NCBI RefSeq assembly: GCF_036417845.1 | Contig: NC_090020.1 | Span: forward strand, 49,646,425 to 49,710,424 | Direction of reading: 5' to 3' | Origin: Apteryx mantelli | Lineage: Eukaryota; Chordata; Aves; Apterygiformes; Apterygidae | DNA: 64,000 nt | Shown here: positions 1 to 9,900 of the stretch, one piece after another | How the letters are laid out: every line of letters starts with the position of its first letter | Numbering within the stretch: the stretch's first letter is position 1 | Program-made: the position numbers and the translations under genes | The notes under the pieces: model-generated | What the model saw: the letters and a program-made list of their open reading frames with translations, nothing else | What the model was told of the DNA's origin: nothing | Database searches by the model: none

Positions 1-1503
1 GAGTACAGCTGCCATGAGTTCTAAAATTTGCACGGAGTGCTCGGGGGCACCTTGCATGATCTTTCGAGCCCATTCTCCTCGTACATTCACGTATTCGTAT
101 CCGTACTTCTTTGTTTTGCCGCTAGCGTCCGTAAAGACGGACTTCGCGTTGTGGATGGGGCCATCTGCCATTACCTTCCTTTCTTCAAGCATCAATTGCG
201 TGTGCAGTAGTGGGTGCTTTGGATAATGATTGTCGAGGGGAACCCCACACGTCGCCAGGGCGAATGAAATGCTCTGTTGGGTCCATTCGGATACGAGATC
301 CAAAGAAACCAGGGGCAGAATGATGCGTGAGGGCTCCTTCCCTGATATGATGCGGACGCGCTGTCTTGTTTTTAGTAACAGTTCTCCCACAGCATCTTTC
401 CTGGGCATAATCACTGTGCGTGGCTGGACTGGCGAAAACACCCACTCCAGGATCGTGAGCTGATTTGTCTCGTTTGTTTGACCAATTATGCCAACCACCT
501 CCTGTTGTTTATTGTAGCACACTATGTCAATGGGTTTCATGGGGTCATAGCGATAGGCTTGTACATTTCCAAGCTTCCTCTCTATGTTAGCCATGACTTC
601 CTGCACTGGAGGAGACAACGTTCTTGCTTCTCTGGGGTTCTTGCTATTCTTAAGTAAATTCACCAGCGGTTGAATTTCCTCATTGGTAATGCCGCAGTAA
701 GTACGGATCCATTGAATGTCCCCAAGAAGTTTCTGTACATCGTTCACTGTTGCGATCTTCCGCGTGATCGAGGTTTTCATTGGGTAGACTCGGGTCTCGG
801 TTATGACCATACCAAGATAGTTCCACGGTGCGTGTTGCTGGATCTTCTCAGGGGCGATGGTAAGACCCCAGGCCTGGAGTTGTTGACTCAATTCCCGTTG
901 ACTCTCTTCTAGCAGCGGGGTTTCTGTTGCGACTAATATGTCGTCCATGTAGTGGTATACTATAGCCTCGGGATGTCTCTGCCTCCAGGGTTCTAAGGCT
1001 CGGTCTACATACCATTGACATATCGTGGGGGAGTTTTTCATACCTTGGGGTAGAACGACCCACTGATAGCGTCTCGAAGGACCAGATCGATTTATCGTTG
1101 GCACTGAGAATGCAAAGCGTTTGGAGTCCTCCAGATGTAAGGGGATACTAAAGAAACAGTCTTTCAGATCAATTACTAGCAGACTCCATTCCCGCGGGAG
1201 CATGGTAGGTGATGGCAGTCCTGGTTGTAACGCTCCCATATCTTCCATTGTTGCGTTCACAGCTCGCAGATCGTGTAGCAGTCTCCATTTTCCTGACCTT
1301 TTCTGTATGGTAAAGATAGGTGTGTTCCATGGGCTGGTTGAAGGTTGAATATGTCCCAATTGTAGCTGTTCTTCTACCAATTTGTTAAGTTCCCTTAGCT
1401 TCTCCTTTTGCAGCGGCCACTGCTCGACCCACACTGGTTCGTCAGTCTTCCATGTAATTTTCAGCGTGGGCGGAGAAGTGTCAGCAGCGGCCATTACTAA
1501 AAA
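1..1503 (-). CDS. pol: ERV pol, partial: reverse transcriptase and start of RNase H
   Basis: The minus strand is open from the pro-pol shift site at about 1503 to position 1 with no stop. There is no ATG of its own, as expected for a frame entered by -1 frameshifting. Visible RT landmarks are a WNTPIF stretch near 1320, DLKDCFF near 1160, LPQGMKNSP near 1040 and the catalytic YMDD at 951-940. The RNase H start follows, with a TDASGK motif near 135-115. The LPQGM..SP and YMDD pattern is that of class II retroviruses (beta/alpha-like). RT copies the genomic RNA into DNA and RNase H removes the RNA strand. The window ends inside RNase H, so the rest of RNase H and any integrase are outside. Absence of stops or frameshifts suggests a young copy. 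The frame is -1 relative to pro. Confidence 0.93.
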
Positions 1504-2264
1504 GGGCACGAGAGAACTAGGCCCCACTGAGACAGAAGGTCCCGGCCTAAGATCCAGAGAGGGGTATTCATTACGTATGGTGTTACCACGCCCAAATGAC
1601 CTTCTTCGTCGCAGATCTTCACGGGTCTCGCACTTCTCCAGGTGGGGGCTGAACCACCAATCCCCTGTACTGCAGTGGTGCTATCCACTAGCGCCCAAGC
1701 GGCAGGCCAGGAGTCGCGAGGTACTATGGTGACGTCGGAACCGGTATCCATCATCATCTCGGCTTTTAGGTGATTCATTCCGTCTGGAGAGGTAATGATG
1801 ACCTTTCGAATGGGTCTAGTCGAGGACACAGCAGTCGAGAACAAGGCCAGGGGCGTCCCCGTAGAGCCGAAACCTCCTCTTCTATCATCTCCGCTGGCCA
1901 GGGGGACCGCAGACTTGAAAGGGATCAATTGGGCAATTTTGCTTTTTGCTGGTATTGTAACTGGGGGACAGAAGACCTTCAGCATGATTTTTATAGGTCC
2001 ACGGTAGTCGGCGTCGATGCATCCAGGGAGAACAAAAATTCCCTGTCTAAAGGCAGATGATCGTCCTATCAGTAAGGCTGACAGCCCCCCCCCCAAGGGG
2101 CCACAAACGTCTGAATTTACCAAGTGGACCTGCTCAGTGGCAATGCTTACTGATTCTGCCAGGGCCAGATCGATTCCGGCGCTCCCTCTTGTGGCTGCAT
2201 GGTGTTCGAAGAGGCAACCATGGGATATTTCTTCGCCGCGTCCCAGGCGCGGCTGTTCCAGTTT
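1497..2264 (-). CDS. pro: ERV pro frame: dUTPase fused to aspartic protease
   Basis: This frame is -1 relative to gag and overlaps its end; it is open upstream of the shift site. All dUTPase motifs are visible in order: GSAGIDL (2186-2166), GRSS (2066-2055), GCIDADYRG with the catalytic Asp (2024-1998), an IAQLI strand, and the Gly-rich GGFGSTG tail (1877-1857). The retropepsin follows, with DTGSD (1748-1734) and ILGRD (1553-1539). dUTPase hydrolyses dUTP and limits uracil in the cDNA; the protease matures the polyproteins. A dUTPase placed before the protease in pro is the betaretrovirus arrangement (MMTV, MPMV type); alpharetroviruses lack it. All key residues appear present. The frame ends with TAG right at the pro-pol slippery site. 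Confidence 0.93.
   Translation of the reverse strand, partial: KLEQPRLGRGEEISHGCLFEHHAATRGSAGIDLALAESVSIATEQVHLVNSDVCGPLGGGLSALLIGRSSAFRQGIFVLPGCIDADYRGPIKIMLKVFCPPVTIPAKSKIAQLIPFKSAVPLASGDDRRGGFGSTGTPLALFSTAVSSTRPIRKVIITSPDGMNHLKAEMMMDTGSDVTIVPRDSWPAAWALVDSTTAVQGIGGSAPTWRSARPVKICDEEGHLGVVTPYVMNTPLWILGRDLLSQWGLVLSCPF
1500..1506 (-). promoter_or_regulatory. Candidate pro-pol -1 frameshift slippery site
   Basis: The minus strand reads CCCTTTT immediately followed by the pro stop codon TAG (1499-1497). It fits the X XXY YYZ pattern, with CCT and TTT as pro-frame codons. Slipping back one base enters the long pol frame. A downstream RNA structure was not worked out. The site and frame are seen; function is inferred. 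Confidence 0.7.
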
Positions 2265-4276
2265 CCCGACAACGGGGTGCCGCTTTTCTTGCATTTTGAA
2301 CGGCACTCACTTGTCCGATGCCCAAACTTGTCACAACGCTGGCAGATACGGTTGTCTTTAGCCAGTCGTCTGAGGGGGCAATGTTTCTTCCAGTGCCCAG
2401 GTTGTCCGCAGATGTAGCAGTTCTCTGTTTTGCGGCCGCCCCCTCCTTGTGTAGGGCCCTGTTTCATAGCTACAGCTAATGCAGTAGCATGGATCTTCGC
2501 TTTTTGTTTTTCTAGCTCCATGGGTGCTCGGGAGCAAATTTCCACCATTTGGAGCAAAGTCGCTCCTGGAGGCAAGGTGGCGAGCAGTTTTGTGCAGGTT
2601 GGATTGGCGTTCTGCGTAGCGATCTCCTTAACCATGATTGTTTTCATATCCTGTGGCACGTTCGGGGCCGCATCAACGGCTTCCTTAAGTTTGTCCACGA
2701 ACTGCAGGAACGGTTGGTCTTCCGCCTGCCTTATTGACAGGTAAGGCGGATTAGCTTTCCCTATTTGGGGCAGTGCAGCGAATGCCTCTAAGGCAGCGTT
2801 TTTTGACTGCATCAGGACTCGGGGATGCAGTGCCGCCTGTCGAGCGGGGTCTCTAAAAGCTCCGTTGCCCATCAGCATGTCCAAAGATGTCATACGTAAC
2901 GGGTCATCTGCCGGTAAGTCCAAATTAGATAATTGGCATTGACCAAGCAGTTCCTGCCACTTATTCAGAAACACCAGCAAAGAGGTGGGCCCCAAAATCA
3001 GTTCGGCAAGGGCGCGGATGTCGCTCGGCACCAGGTTTTGATATTTTACCAGTGCTCTCAGCTGCGCTTGCACCTGGTGGTTATTTATCCCGTACTGCAT
3101 TACCAGCTGTTGCAGCTTTGTTACCACTTGCCAATCCAGAGGCTCCCACCTCGTCTGTCCCTGACCCGTGGTCACGACCGGGGCTACTATAGGGAAAAAC
3201 TGCATGTCCCCAACCAGTTCAGCATTCTGAATGATCCCGCGCCACCTTTTTGCCATATCAAAGTCAGGGTCCCTAGGTGGTAGGGCTTTCTCCGGTGCTC
3301 TCGGTAAACAGTCCAAAATCATTCGATACTCTTTCTGTGTTAAAGGGTTTTTTTTCCAGGCTTGCAGATGTTGCTCCGCCTCCTCAAGGGACCACGTCCC
3401 TTTGAGTACGTTGGTAATCACCCAGTCTCTGGGGGCGATCTCTTGGTTCTCCTGGGATCCGCCGGCAGGATCCCCGGAGAACCGTTCCTCAACCGCCTTC
3501 AGGCCGTCCACAATAGCCTGATGTGCCTTCTTATACGCCTCCCTCACATGCGCCTTTTTCGACCCCCTATCCAACCTCCTCATTTCCTCCAACAGTTCCT
3601 CCATTTTTTTTGAATATTCAGTCAGATCAACGCTTTTCTCCTCAGGTAAAGGCACAGTGGCCGGATCCACTTCCATAGGGGGAGCGGACGGCTGCGGGGG
3701 GGCGGCAAAGGCATCAGCAACGTCCCCTTTCTTGTACGGTGGCAAGTCCTCATATCCTGTGCCAGTCCCCCAAGCCTCCCGCTCTAGCTTAGAGAGAGGT
3801 GCCGCACACGGCAGGGAGGGCTCATCTGTCACCGAGGGCCCCCCCGCGGATGGTGTATCAAAGACAGGCACCGCGCACTCCGCTCCGGGCACCGCGCACT
3901 CCGCTCCTTCCGCGCACTCACTCCCCGGCGAAAGTGCCGCTGCAGAGGGCTCCACTTGCAGCGCCCTCCGTATGGCAGCGGTCGCCTGTGCCTCCCCGTG
4001 CAGCTGTTCGATCATGAGCCGCACGTCTCGATATATTTTGGCCAGACGCCTGGCCTCTTTTTCTCCGTTCTGGATGGATTCCCACAGTTCCTTCCCGACC
4101 TTCTTCCAGGTTACCGCGCTAAAGACCTGGCTGGACTCCCGTAACAAACCGCGCCGCCTTCTCCACCACAGCAAGTCCACCAGCGCCTGGCGCTCCACCT
4201 GGCGCTCTGTTTGTGCTGCCACTTGTAACAATTTTTCTAACGTGGCCTTTTCTACCGCTGATACAGCGTTTCCCAT
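2147..4276 (-). CDS. gag: ERV Gag polyprotein, full-length open frame
   Basis: A 709-residue frame begins with a real ATG (4276-4274) and MGN, with Ser6 fitting an N-myristoylation signal. Trp/Arg-rich residues 37-43 fit a matrix membrane-binding patch. A PSAP late-domain motif is at 196-199 and a charged, possibly coiled segment at about 218-250. Capsid probably begins near the FPIVAPVV stretch (361-368). The major homology region lies at about 515-535 (Q-x-E....F..KL). Two CCHC zinc knuckles at 620-633 and 645-658 mark nucleocapsid. A short Cys/Glu/Pro repeat is at about 119-137. Gag builds the particle and packages RNA. The last ~38 codons overlap pro, with the slippery site at residues 670-672. 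No stop or frameshift is seen, unusual for an old ERV. Class II by zinc knuckles and context. Confidence 0.95.
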   Translation of the reverse strand: MGNAVSAVEKATLEKLLQVAAQTERQVERQALVDLLWWRRRRGLLRESSQVFSAVTWKKVGKELWESIQNGEKEARRLAKIYRDVRLMIEQLHGEAQATAAIRRALQVEPSAAALSPGSECAEGAECAVPGAECAVPVFDTPSAGGPSVTDEPSLPCAAPLSKLEREAWGTGTGYEDLPPYKKGDVADAFAAPPQPSAPPMEVDPATVPLPEEKSVDLTEYSKKMEELLEEMRRLDRGSKKAHVREAYKKAHQAIVDGLKAVEERFSGDPAGGSQENQEIAPRDWVITNVLKGTWSLEEAEQHLQAWKKNPLTQKEYRMILDCLPRAPEKALPPRDPDFDMAKRWRGIIQNAELVGDMQFFPIVAPVVTTGQGQTRWEPLDWQVVTKLQQLVMQYGINNHQVQAQLRALVKYQNLVPSDIRALAELILGPTSLLVFLNKWQELLGQCQLSNLDLPADDPLRMTSLDMLMGNGAFRDPARQAALHPRVLMQSKNAALEAFAALPQIGKANPPYLSIRQAEDQPFLQFVDKLKEAVDAAPNVPQDMKTIMVKEIATQNANPTCTKLLATLPPGATLLQMVEICSRAPMELEKQKAKIHATALAVAMKQGPTQGGGGRKTENCYICGQPGHWKKHCPLRRLAKDNRICQRCDKFGHRTSECRSKCKKSGTPLSGNWNSRAWDAAKKYPMVASSNTMQPQEGAPESIWPWQNQ
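2221..2267 (-). promoter_or_regulatory. gag-pro -1 frameshift signal with predicted pseudoknot
   Basis: The minus strand has GGGAAAC (2267-2261), in phase so that GGA and AAC are gag codons. After a 7-nt spacer there is a perfect 6-bp GC stem, GCCGCG (2253-2248) with CGCGGC (2240-2235), and a 7-nt loop. The loop GGGA can pair with a downstream UCCC (2225-2222), giving an H-type pseudoknot. GGGAAAC is the slippery heptamer known from MPMV-type gag-pro junctions. The slip leads into the dUTPase-protease frame. Confidence 0.88.
3870..3920 (-). repeat. 21-bp tandem repeat inside gag
   Basis: Two near-identical 21-bp units (3870-3890, 3891-3911) plus a partial third encode the repeated ECAVPGA-like motif in the variable region between matrix and capsid. 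The unit length is a multiple of three, so the frame is kept. Replication slippage is the likely origin. Confidence 0.75.
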
Positions 4277-4303
4277 ACCGCCCGCCGCCTCACAAGGGCG
4301 CCT

Positions 4304-4311
4304 GACTCACC
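4304..4311 (-). promoter_or_regulatory. Candidate major splice donor in ERV leader
   Basis: The minus strand reads CCG/GTGAGTC, with GT at 4310-4309, about 33 nt upstream of the gag ATG. A donor in the leader is the normal arrangement for making spliced env mRNA in simple retroviruses. The acceptor would lie outside the window. Confidence 0.55.
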
Positions 4312-4450
4312 GGTCAGAAGAGTTGCGTAGCTACGACTTTTCCCGTCTTCTTTCAGACGGCCAGGCTCGTTTTCCCCGGGCACGAGCCTCCCGGGCGGTA
4401 TCCACTCCCGTTACTCGAACTCTTAGCAAAGCCAGCTTCTCCTCTGCAGT

Positions 4451-4468
4451 ATCACGTCGGGGTCGCCA
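4451..4468 (-). other. Primer binding site, tRNA-Trp-like
   Basis: Two bases inside the LTR end, the minus strand reads TGGCGACCCCGACGTGAT. This matches the 18-nt complement of the tRNA-Trp 3' end used by alpharetroviruses (RSV/ALV), except for one T-to-C change at position 4. The 4277-4450 stretch between it and gag is the untranslated leader and probable packaging region; no ORF is supported there. Confidence 0.8.
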
Positions 4469-4470
4469 GA

Positions 4471-4956
4471 TGTCGCGGTCCGCGGGAGTGACGGGAATGA
4501 ATCATACGCATTCACAGAATGCAGGTTCAATTCCATCTTTATTCAGCAATTTGCCTATTTTATAAGTACAAGTATTCGGCGCTCTGGCCCTTGATTTGTG
4601 GTTCATACAGATTATGTCACAGGTAGCCAATCATTGCACCGATCACGCACACAGCGGTCATGCCTTGTACCTTGCTGCTTGTTTAGCAAAGCTGTCTAGC
4701 CCTTAACCTTGGTTCCCACTGGCTTCTGCTAGTTTATCTGTACTTTCTCAGGATGTATCATTCCCAGCTGCACCAGTGTCCTTGGTAAACTACTTCAAAG
4801 CACATAGCAGCAGCTACAGTCTGAGGCCTAAGGCTTCAGCAAATTTAGCTACTTATGCTAAGCAAGTTGTGCTAAGCAACTAATCCTAAACAGTGTAGTT
4901 CCATACTCTATATTTCATATAGATTATTGTTCTGAAGTACCGCAAGGGCCCCAACA
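4471..4956 (-). mobile_element. 5' LTR of the class II ERV
   Basis: The boundaries come from alignment by eye with the solo LTR at 19757-20242. Both are 486 bp, begin TGTTGG and end ...ACA on the minus strand, with the primer binding site 2 bp beyond this copy. On the minus strand a TATA box (TATAAAATA) is at 4564-4556 and an AATAAA polyadenylation signal at 4543-4538. The signal lies just before the expected start of R, as in alpharetroviruses and MMTV. U3 carries two direct copies of a TTGCTTAGC motif (4879-4871, 4865-4857). The partner 3' LTR is outside the window, so LTR-LTR divergence and the target duplication cannot be read. Confidence 0.92.
4538..4564 (-). promoter_or_regulatory. TATA box and polyadenylation signal in LTR
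   Basis: TATAAAATA is at 4564-4556 and AATAAA at 4543-4538 on the minus strand. Transcription probably starts near 4530, defining a short R. The solo copy keeps the AATAAA, but its TATA region reads TATATAAGA. Confidence 0.65.
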
Positions 4957-4971
4957 GGAAGAGGTTGCCTT

Positions 4972-4989
4972 CCCCCCCCCCCTTTTTTT
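4972..4989 (+). repeat. C11-T7 homopolymer run beside LTR
   Basis: A run of 11 C followed by 7 T starts 15 bp from the outer end of the ERV LTR, in host flank. Such tracts are prone to length errors in assembly. Confidence 0.9.
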
Positions 4990-6889
4990 CCTCTTAGCTA
5001 TTAATATACTCCATTGCTGTGATTGGAGACACCTTATGCAACTAATCCTGAAACATACTGTTTTAAGTATGACCATGATAAAAATGAAAATGCTGCTGCT
5101 TTGAGACTTTTTTCCCCCCATATTCCTTCCTGTTTGGACATTTAAGGACAGGGTAAAAGTGCTTCAGTAACTGTTTGTGAAGTTAGTCTCTCATGTACAA
5201 CAAGCAATAATTCATTCTCTCTTTTTAGCATTTAAATTCAAAACTGACAGACACTTTCTGCGCTGAGTGATTCTGAAAAGTGGCTTTCCTGTCCCGTCAA
5301 ACTTAATGCTGTGAGGACGACCACACATGAGGAAGAAGCAGTGCCCTTTCCAAAAGCACCTGTCAGTAAGAAATTCCCTCATGGTTTAGTGCCTGGGTGG
5401 AAGGAAAGATTGTTGGGTTTTATGCCTGCAAAGCCCAAGTTACATACAGTACATGCAACAGAAATCAACATATGAGCTTTTATTTTATGCAGATAAGTAA
5501 ATTATCTTCCCTTACAGTACATGTACATTTTTCTATGTGAGGTACTTTGATTGTCTAGGTATAATTTGCCAAGGTGGAGAGGAAAACTAGTAAGTGTATG
5601 TTCAGTTTTTTCATGGGATGCAGCCCTACAACATCAGAAGTAAACTCCACACTATTAGCTTCCAGGGAAAAAGAGTGCTTTACAAAATGGTGGTAAAAGA
5701 ATTCACAAATTCTGCCTGTCCTTCATTTTTCATCAATGCTTATTTTATATGCTAAAATGAAATCAAAGCAGTGGCATTGTGCCAGAAAACAAAACAAAAC
5801 AAAACAATTAAAACCTAAGGGTTAGCTGAGACATTTCCTGCTACAATTTTATAAGATTATTTTCTATATAATAACTTTTCATTAGAGTGACCATAAGACT
5901 CAGATTTTGTCTTCCCAGTCAAGAGACATTCCAGAGAGATCTTCAGAGTTTTCCCTTCTTTTCTCCTGCAAAGGAACTCTCCATTCCCTCAAGCTTTCCC
6001 TCAGAGCATATTGTAATGTGTTTGTGCAATTATTCAGTTTTAATCCAGTCTCATTCATTTGAGATTTCTTTTGGTTGCCCTGAATGATGATCAAGTAGCA
6101 ACAGAGAAATGGCTTCAGATTTTAGTCCATGCTGTACAAACCTCTGGCCACTGACAGTACTTTCAGGATTAGATTTCCAGACTCCTGCAGCTGCTGCAAA
6201 TAATTTATCTCTATCAGTAGGCTCTAAATCACAGCCATATAATCACAGATCATTCAATGATATACAGAACGAAATCTTGCTAGTCTTCTAGTGAAAAGAC
6301 ATTTTTATCTTGCAAATATACTCAAGAATTGACAGCCATGCTTAAATTTCCATATATTAGAGCCTCACCTCACCCCACTGTTCTTCACGCTACTTAAAAA
6401 AAATGACACAACAGATCTAATTTTGCAAAATTTTCCTTTTGAAAAGTTTGCTTTTGATATTCCTATCCTAATGCATTTTATGATTTCAATATGCTTGTCC
6501 ATTATAAATCCTTTTAAAAGAATGTTCCTATTTATGCATAATTACCATTCCATTTTAAAATCTCAGATCTCCTCTATCATTTGATCTAATTAAATGGTCT
6601 CAACTAATGCTGCAATTAGGCTGAAAGACCATGACACAATTAAGAAGTATAATTTTACTTTTTTTCTTTCAGCTGTTCTCTTTTACTAGCTTTTCCTTTG
6701 TGAGTCTTCCTGCTTTAATAAGATATCAAGAGATACTACATATTACCACTTGAATTAATCACTGGATTAGAAGACAGTGTTGACTAGAAACCGGTGATAG
6801 TCATGATGTGATTACATTCATTATGAGCAAGCAGAGGACAGTGTCAAATGGCCAAAAACCAAAGCAAAACTTTACATACAGACACATAC

Positions 6890-6935
6890 CTATTCAAAGT
6901 TGGGGCTTCAGAAAGCTGCTTTTGTAACATGGAGG
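6890..6935 (-). CDS. Weak exon candidate
   Basis: The minus strand has a pyrimidine-rich AATTTCAG acceptor, 46 bp, then AATAG/GTATGT. One frame is open and reads SMLQKQLSEAPTLN. Protein unknown. Short open stretches between splice-like signals are common by chance, so this is only a pointer for comparison with transcripts. Confidence 0.15.
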
Positions 6936-9900
6936 CTGAAATTATTGTTAAAAAGAAACAGGAGGTAGAAATACAAGAAAAAACATTAAGAGTTCTTTAA
7001 AAAGTGTTTTTTTGATGGGCAGAAAATTCCACAATCAAGAAGGAAGACTGGCTCAGCTAAAAGCTCATCCTAGTTCAGTGACAGAAGTAATAATTGGAAA
7101 AAGAACAGCAACAATAAAAATATAGTTTGCAATCAATATGAAATCTCTGGTTGAAAACTGTAGAAAACTTGTAAGAAAACTAAAAGAATTCAACAAAATC
7201 TACAAGACTGTAGTAAGAATAATAAACAGCAGGTGTGTAATTATCAGTTAAGTATTTAAAAGAAAAAAAAAAAAAAGAGGGACCTAACTCTTCTCTTCTG
7301 AAACCTGTAAAAAGCAAGCGCTTTAATACACCAGAGGTCTGCCCTAAGAGGACGCCTTTGAGTATGAAAGGTTTAGTTGGTTCAAACAAACAAAAAAATT
7401 TTCAGAAACCTGAAGCAGCAAGCAAATTCAATGGACACTTCTCTTGTCTTTTTGGAAGCAGACTGATGTGCTCGTAACTTGTGAAATTCCTTAAGTATTT
7501 TAACAGCCACCAGGAACTGAGGAAGATAGTGGCTAAAATGGATTACACATCAACACTGTTCTATAAGAAAATGCAGTAACTAGTCCCCAAGAATCCATAA
7601 AGCACTAATTAATAATATAGGTGATAAATAATTAAAAAAAAGTCCTAGAACATCAGGTAAGTTCTGTAACTCAGGAAAACTGCCCATATTACATTGATAT
7701 TGAAAGGCACAGGAAGCTGTAAGCCAGTTAATGTGAAATCAGTCATGTGGAAAATAATGGAAAGATTAGAAAGAACTTCTGCTGGAGAAGCAAAAGATTG
7801 AAACGTAATTCCTCTCAGACAACCTTTTGTCAAACAAACATGATTAATTTTGTGATGGGATTATAAGTTTAATTGGCAAAGATAACTGCTAGAAATTAAT
7901 ATGCTTAGAAATTTTCTGTGATATTTCAGTTAGCAAGATACCATATTCTAAAAGATGTTGCACAGCACTATTTTTGTTGTTGCTGAAGTCCTAAAAGAAT
8001 TGCCTAAAAACTTACAGAAAGACTCATTTTTTTTATTATTATTATGGAAGTATTTTCTCAGGTTATTGTAAATTCATCAGTATAAGAGCTCCACAGTCCA
8101 GACTAAAATAGCTGAGTAAATGAATATTCAGTGAGAAACACACTAGAAAGTTCTGTATTAAGATGTTACAACTTTTTTTCTTCAAATAGTTGAATACCGA
8201 CCTCTAATACTCTGCTTTCTGATTATGCCCTTGTGATTACTGCATGATTAGTGTGAAGAAGTAAATGGCATTGTTAGAATCATTTCAAAATATATTAGAA
8301 AAACAGAAAATGTATAGTAACAGAGAATAGAAGAATAATACATGGACATAACAGGAAGTTACCTATAACTTGTAGTTATACAAGAAAGTTAAGTACAGAA
8401 ATTTAAAGCTACAGTCTACTAGTAGAAGCCATAGTTGAGTTTTATTGCTATAAAAGTCACTGACTTTTTGCTCTCCTCATTTTTCAGTATATTAAAAAAG
8501 ATAAAATTCAGTGCTTATTAATATAAGTTGCATAGTGAAATTATTTCTGCTCAAAGAATCTTAGAATATTCATCTAGGATTTCTATTACTACTACAATAG
8601 ACTCAATGTCAGTTCCTGGGTGCTGTTAATATCATTATGTTTCTAATGAGTAAGTAAGACTATGGAATACTAAGTTTTTAAATATAACAAGTAATATCTC
8701 TACTAAATATAAGTCTACATTAATTTTTCTAGAGTATTAGTATGTCTCACTAGTCAATGTTTTGTGATCAGGTAAGATAATTATCAACACTTATTCTCTG
8801 GAGAGCACCAATACTGAATTTTACAACATAAATACATAAAAAGATATATTAACTGCAGGATTTGGCACTGAACTTTGTAAATCTCTCTTGGCTGTTAAAA
8901 TCCCATGTATGGTTCCCATTTTAAGGAAATCATAATAGTAAGATAATTGCAAATGATACCATGTAACCCTTGGGAGAAAATGGAAAGACTATGATAAAGG
9001 GACAAGATGGGAAGAAGAAAGATTTTCTGTAAATTATTAGTTTAGAAATAAAAATATAATAATAGTTAGACACAGTGGCAGCAATAGTAAGCTGAAAACA
9101 GAGACTGATAAAATGTTAGAAGTTAAAGTAGGAAGCTCTGTGGCTATCTGACAGAAGAACATATAGTTTCTAGTACTTTCTATCAGGAAGATGTGACTTC
9201 TCTCACTCTAAAGTAGTGAGGTAAACAAATGGAAAAAAGGCCTCTACACAACTCTTGGCATGTGTTTGTATCCAGATAGCTAGCTCACTTATGTAGTTAT
9301 TAACAAGAATTAAAGATATTTTTATAATAATTTTCACTCACTGAGATCACTAATTCTGAATTCATTAGCCTGGAGTGGTTAAATTCTCGGATTTAAAGCT
9401 GAATTATGATAACCTACAACAAATGGTATTTTAAACATGACACAATCTATACTTTATGAATTCTCATTTGAAGGGGTTATTCTGAGAACTGGTCCGTTAT
9501 TATTATGGCTAAGAGTTTGTTGGAAATAATATATGGACTAAGTAAAGAAGCTTTTTTTCTGGTCAGTGAGCTCAAGGGGAGTCTAAGAGTGATCTCTCTT
9601 GATTAGAAATTTTTTCCTCTGTTCTTTACCATCTTTCATGTTGTTGGGTCAAAATCTCATAGTGGTTATGTGCTCTGACCCTGAATTTTCTTTGATCGCT
9701 GTTTAGAATGTGGAAACTTGTAGGCAATAGTAAGGGTCACAAAAACAAAAGGAAAAAAAAGTGTGTGGCAGGGGGAGGGAAAATGAGAGAGGAATTGCAT
9801 ACTCCTGGGAATAAAACAGATGATAGAGCAAGCCCAGAATGTATGCTTCTCATATCCATGAGAATCTACTGTCTTCATTAGGAGCTGCAATGACTATTGC

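Noticed and set aside
3657..4565. 302-codon plus-strand frame opposite gag
   Set aside because: It is the antisense shadow of the GC-rich gag sequence, whose minus-strand product has clear Gag domains.
5900..6079. 59-codon hydrophilic open segment with an acceptor on the minus strand
   Set aside because: No phase-compatible partner exon and no homology recognised; frames of this length are expected by chance.
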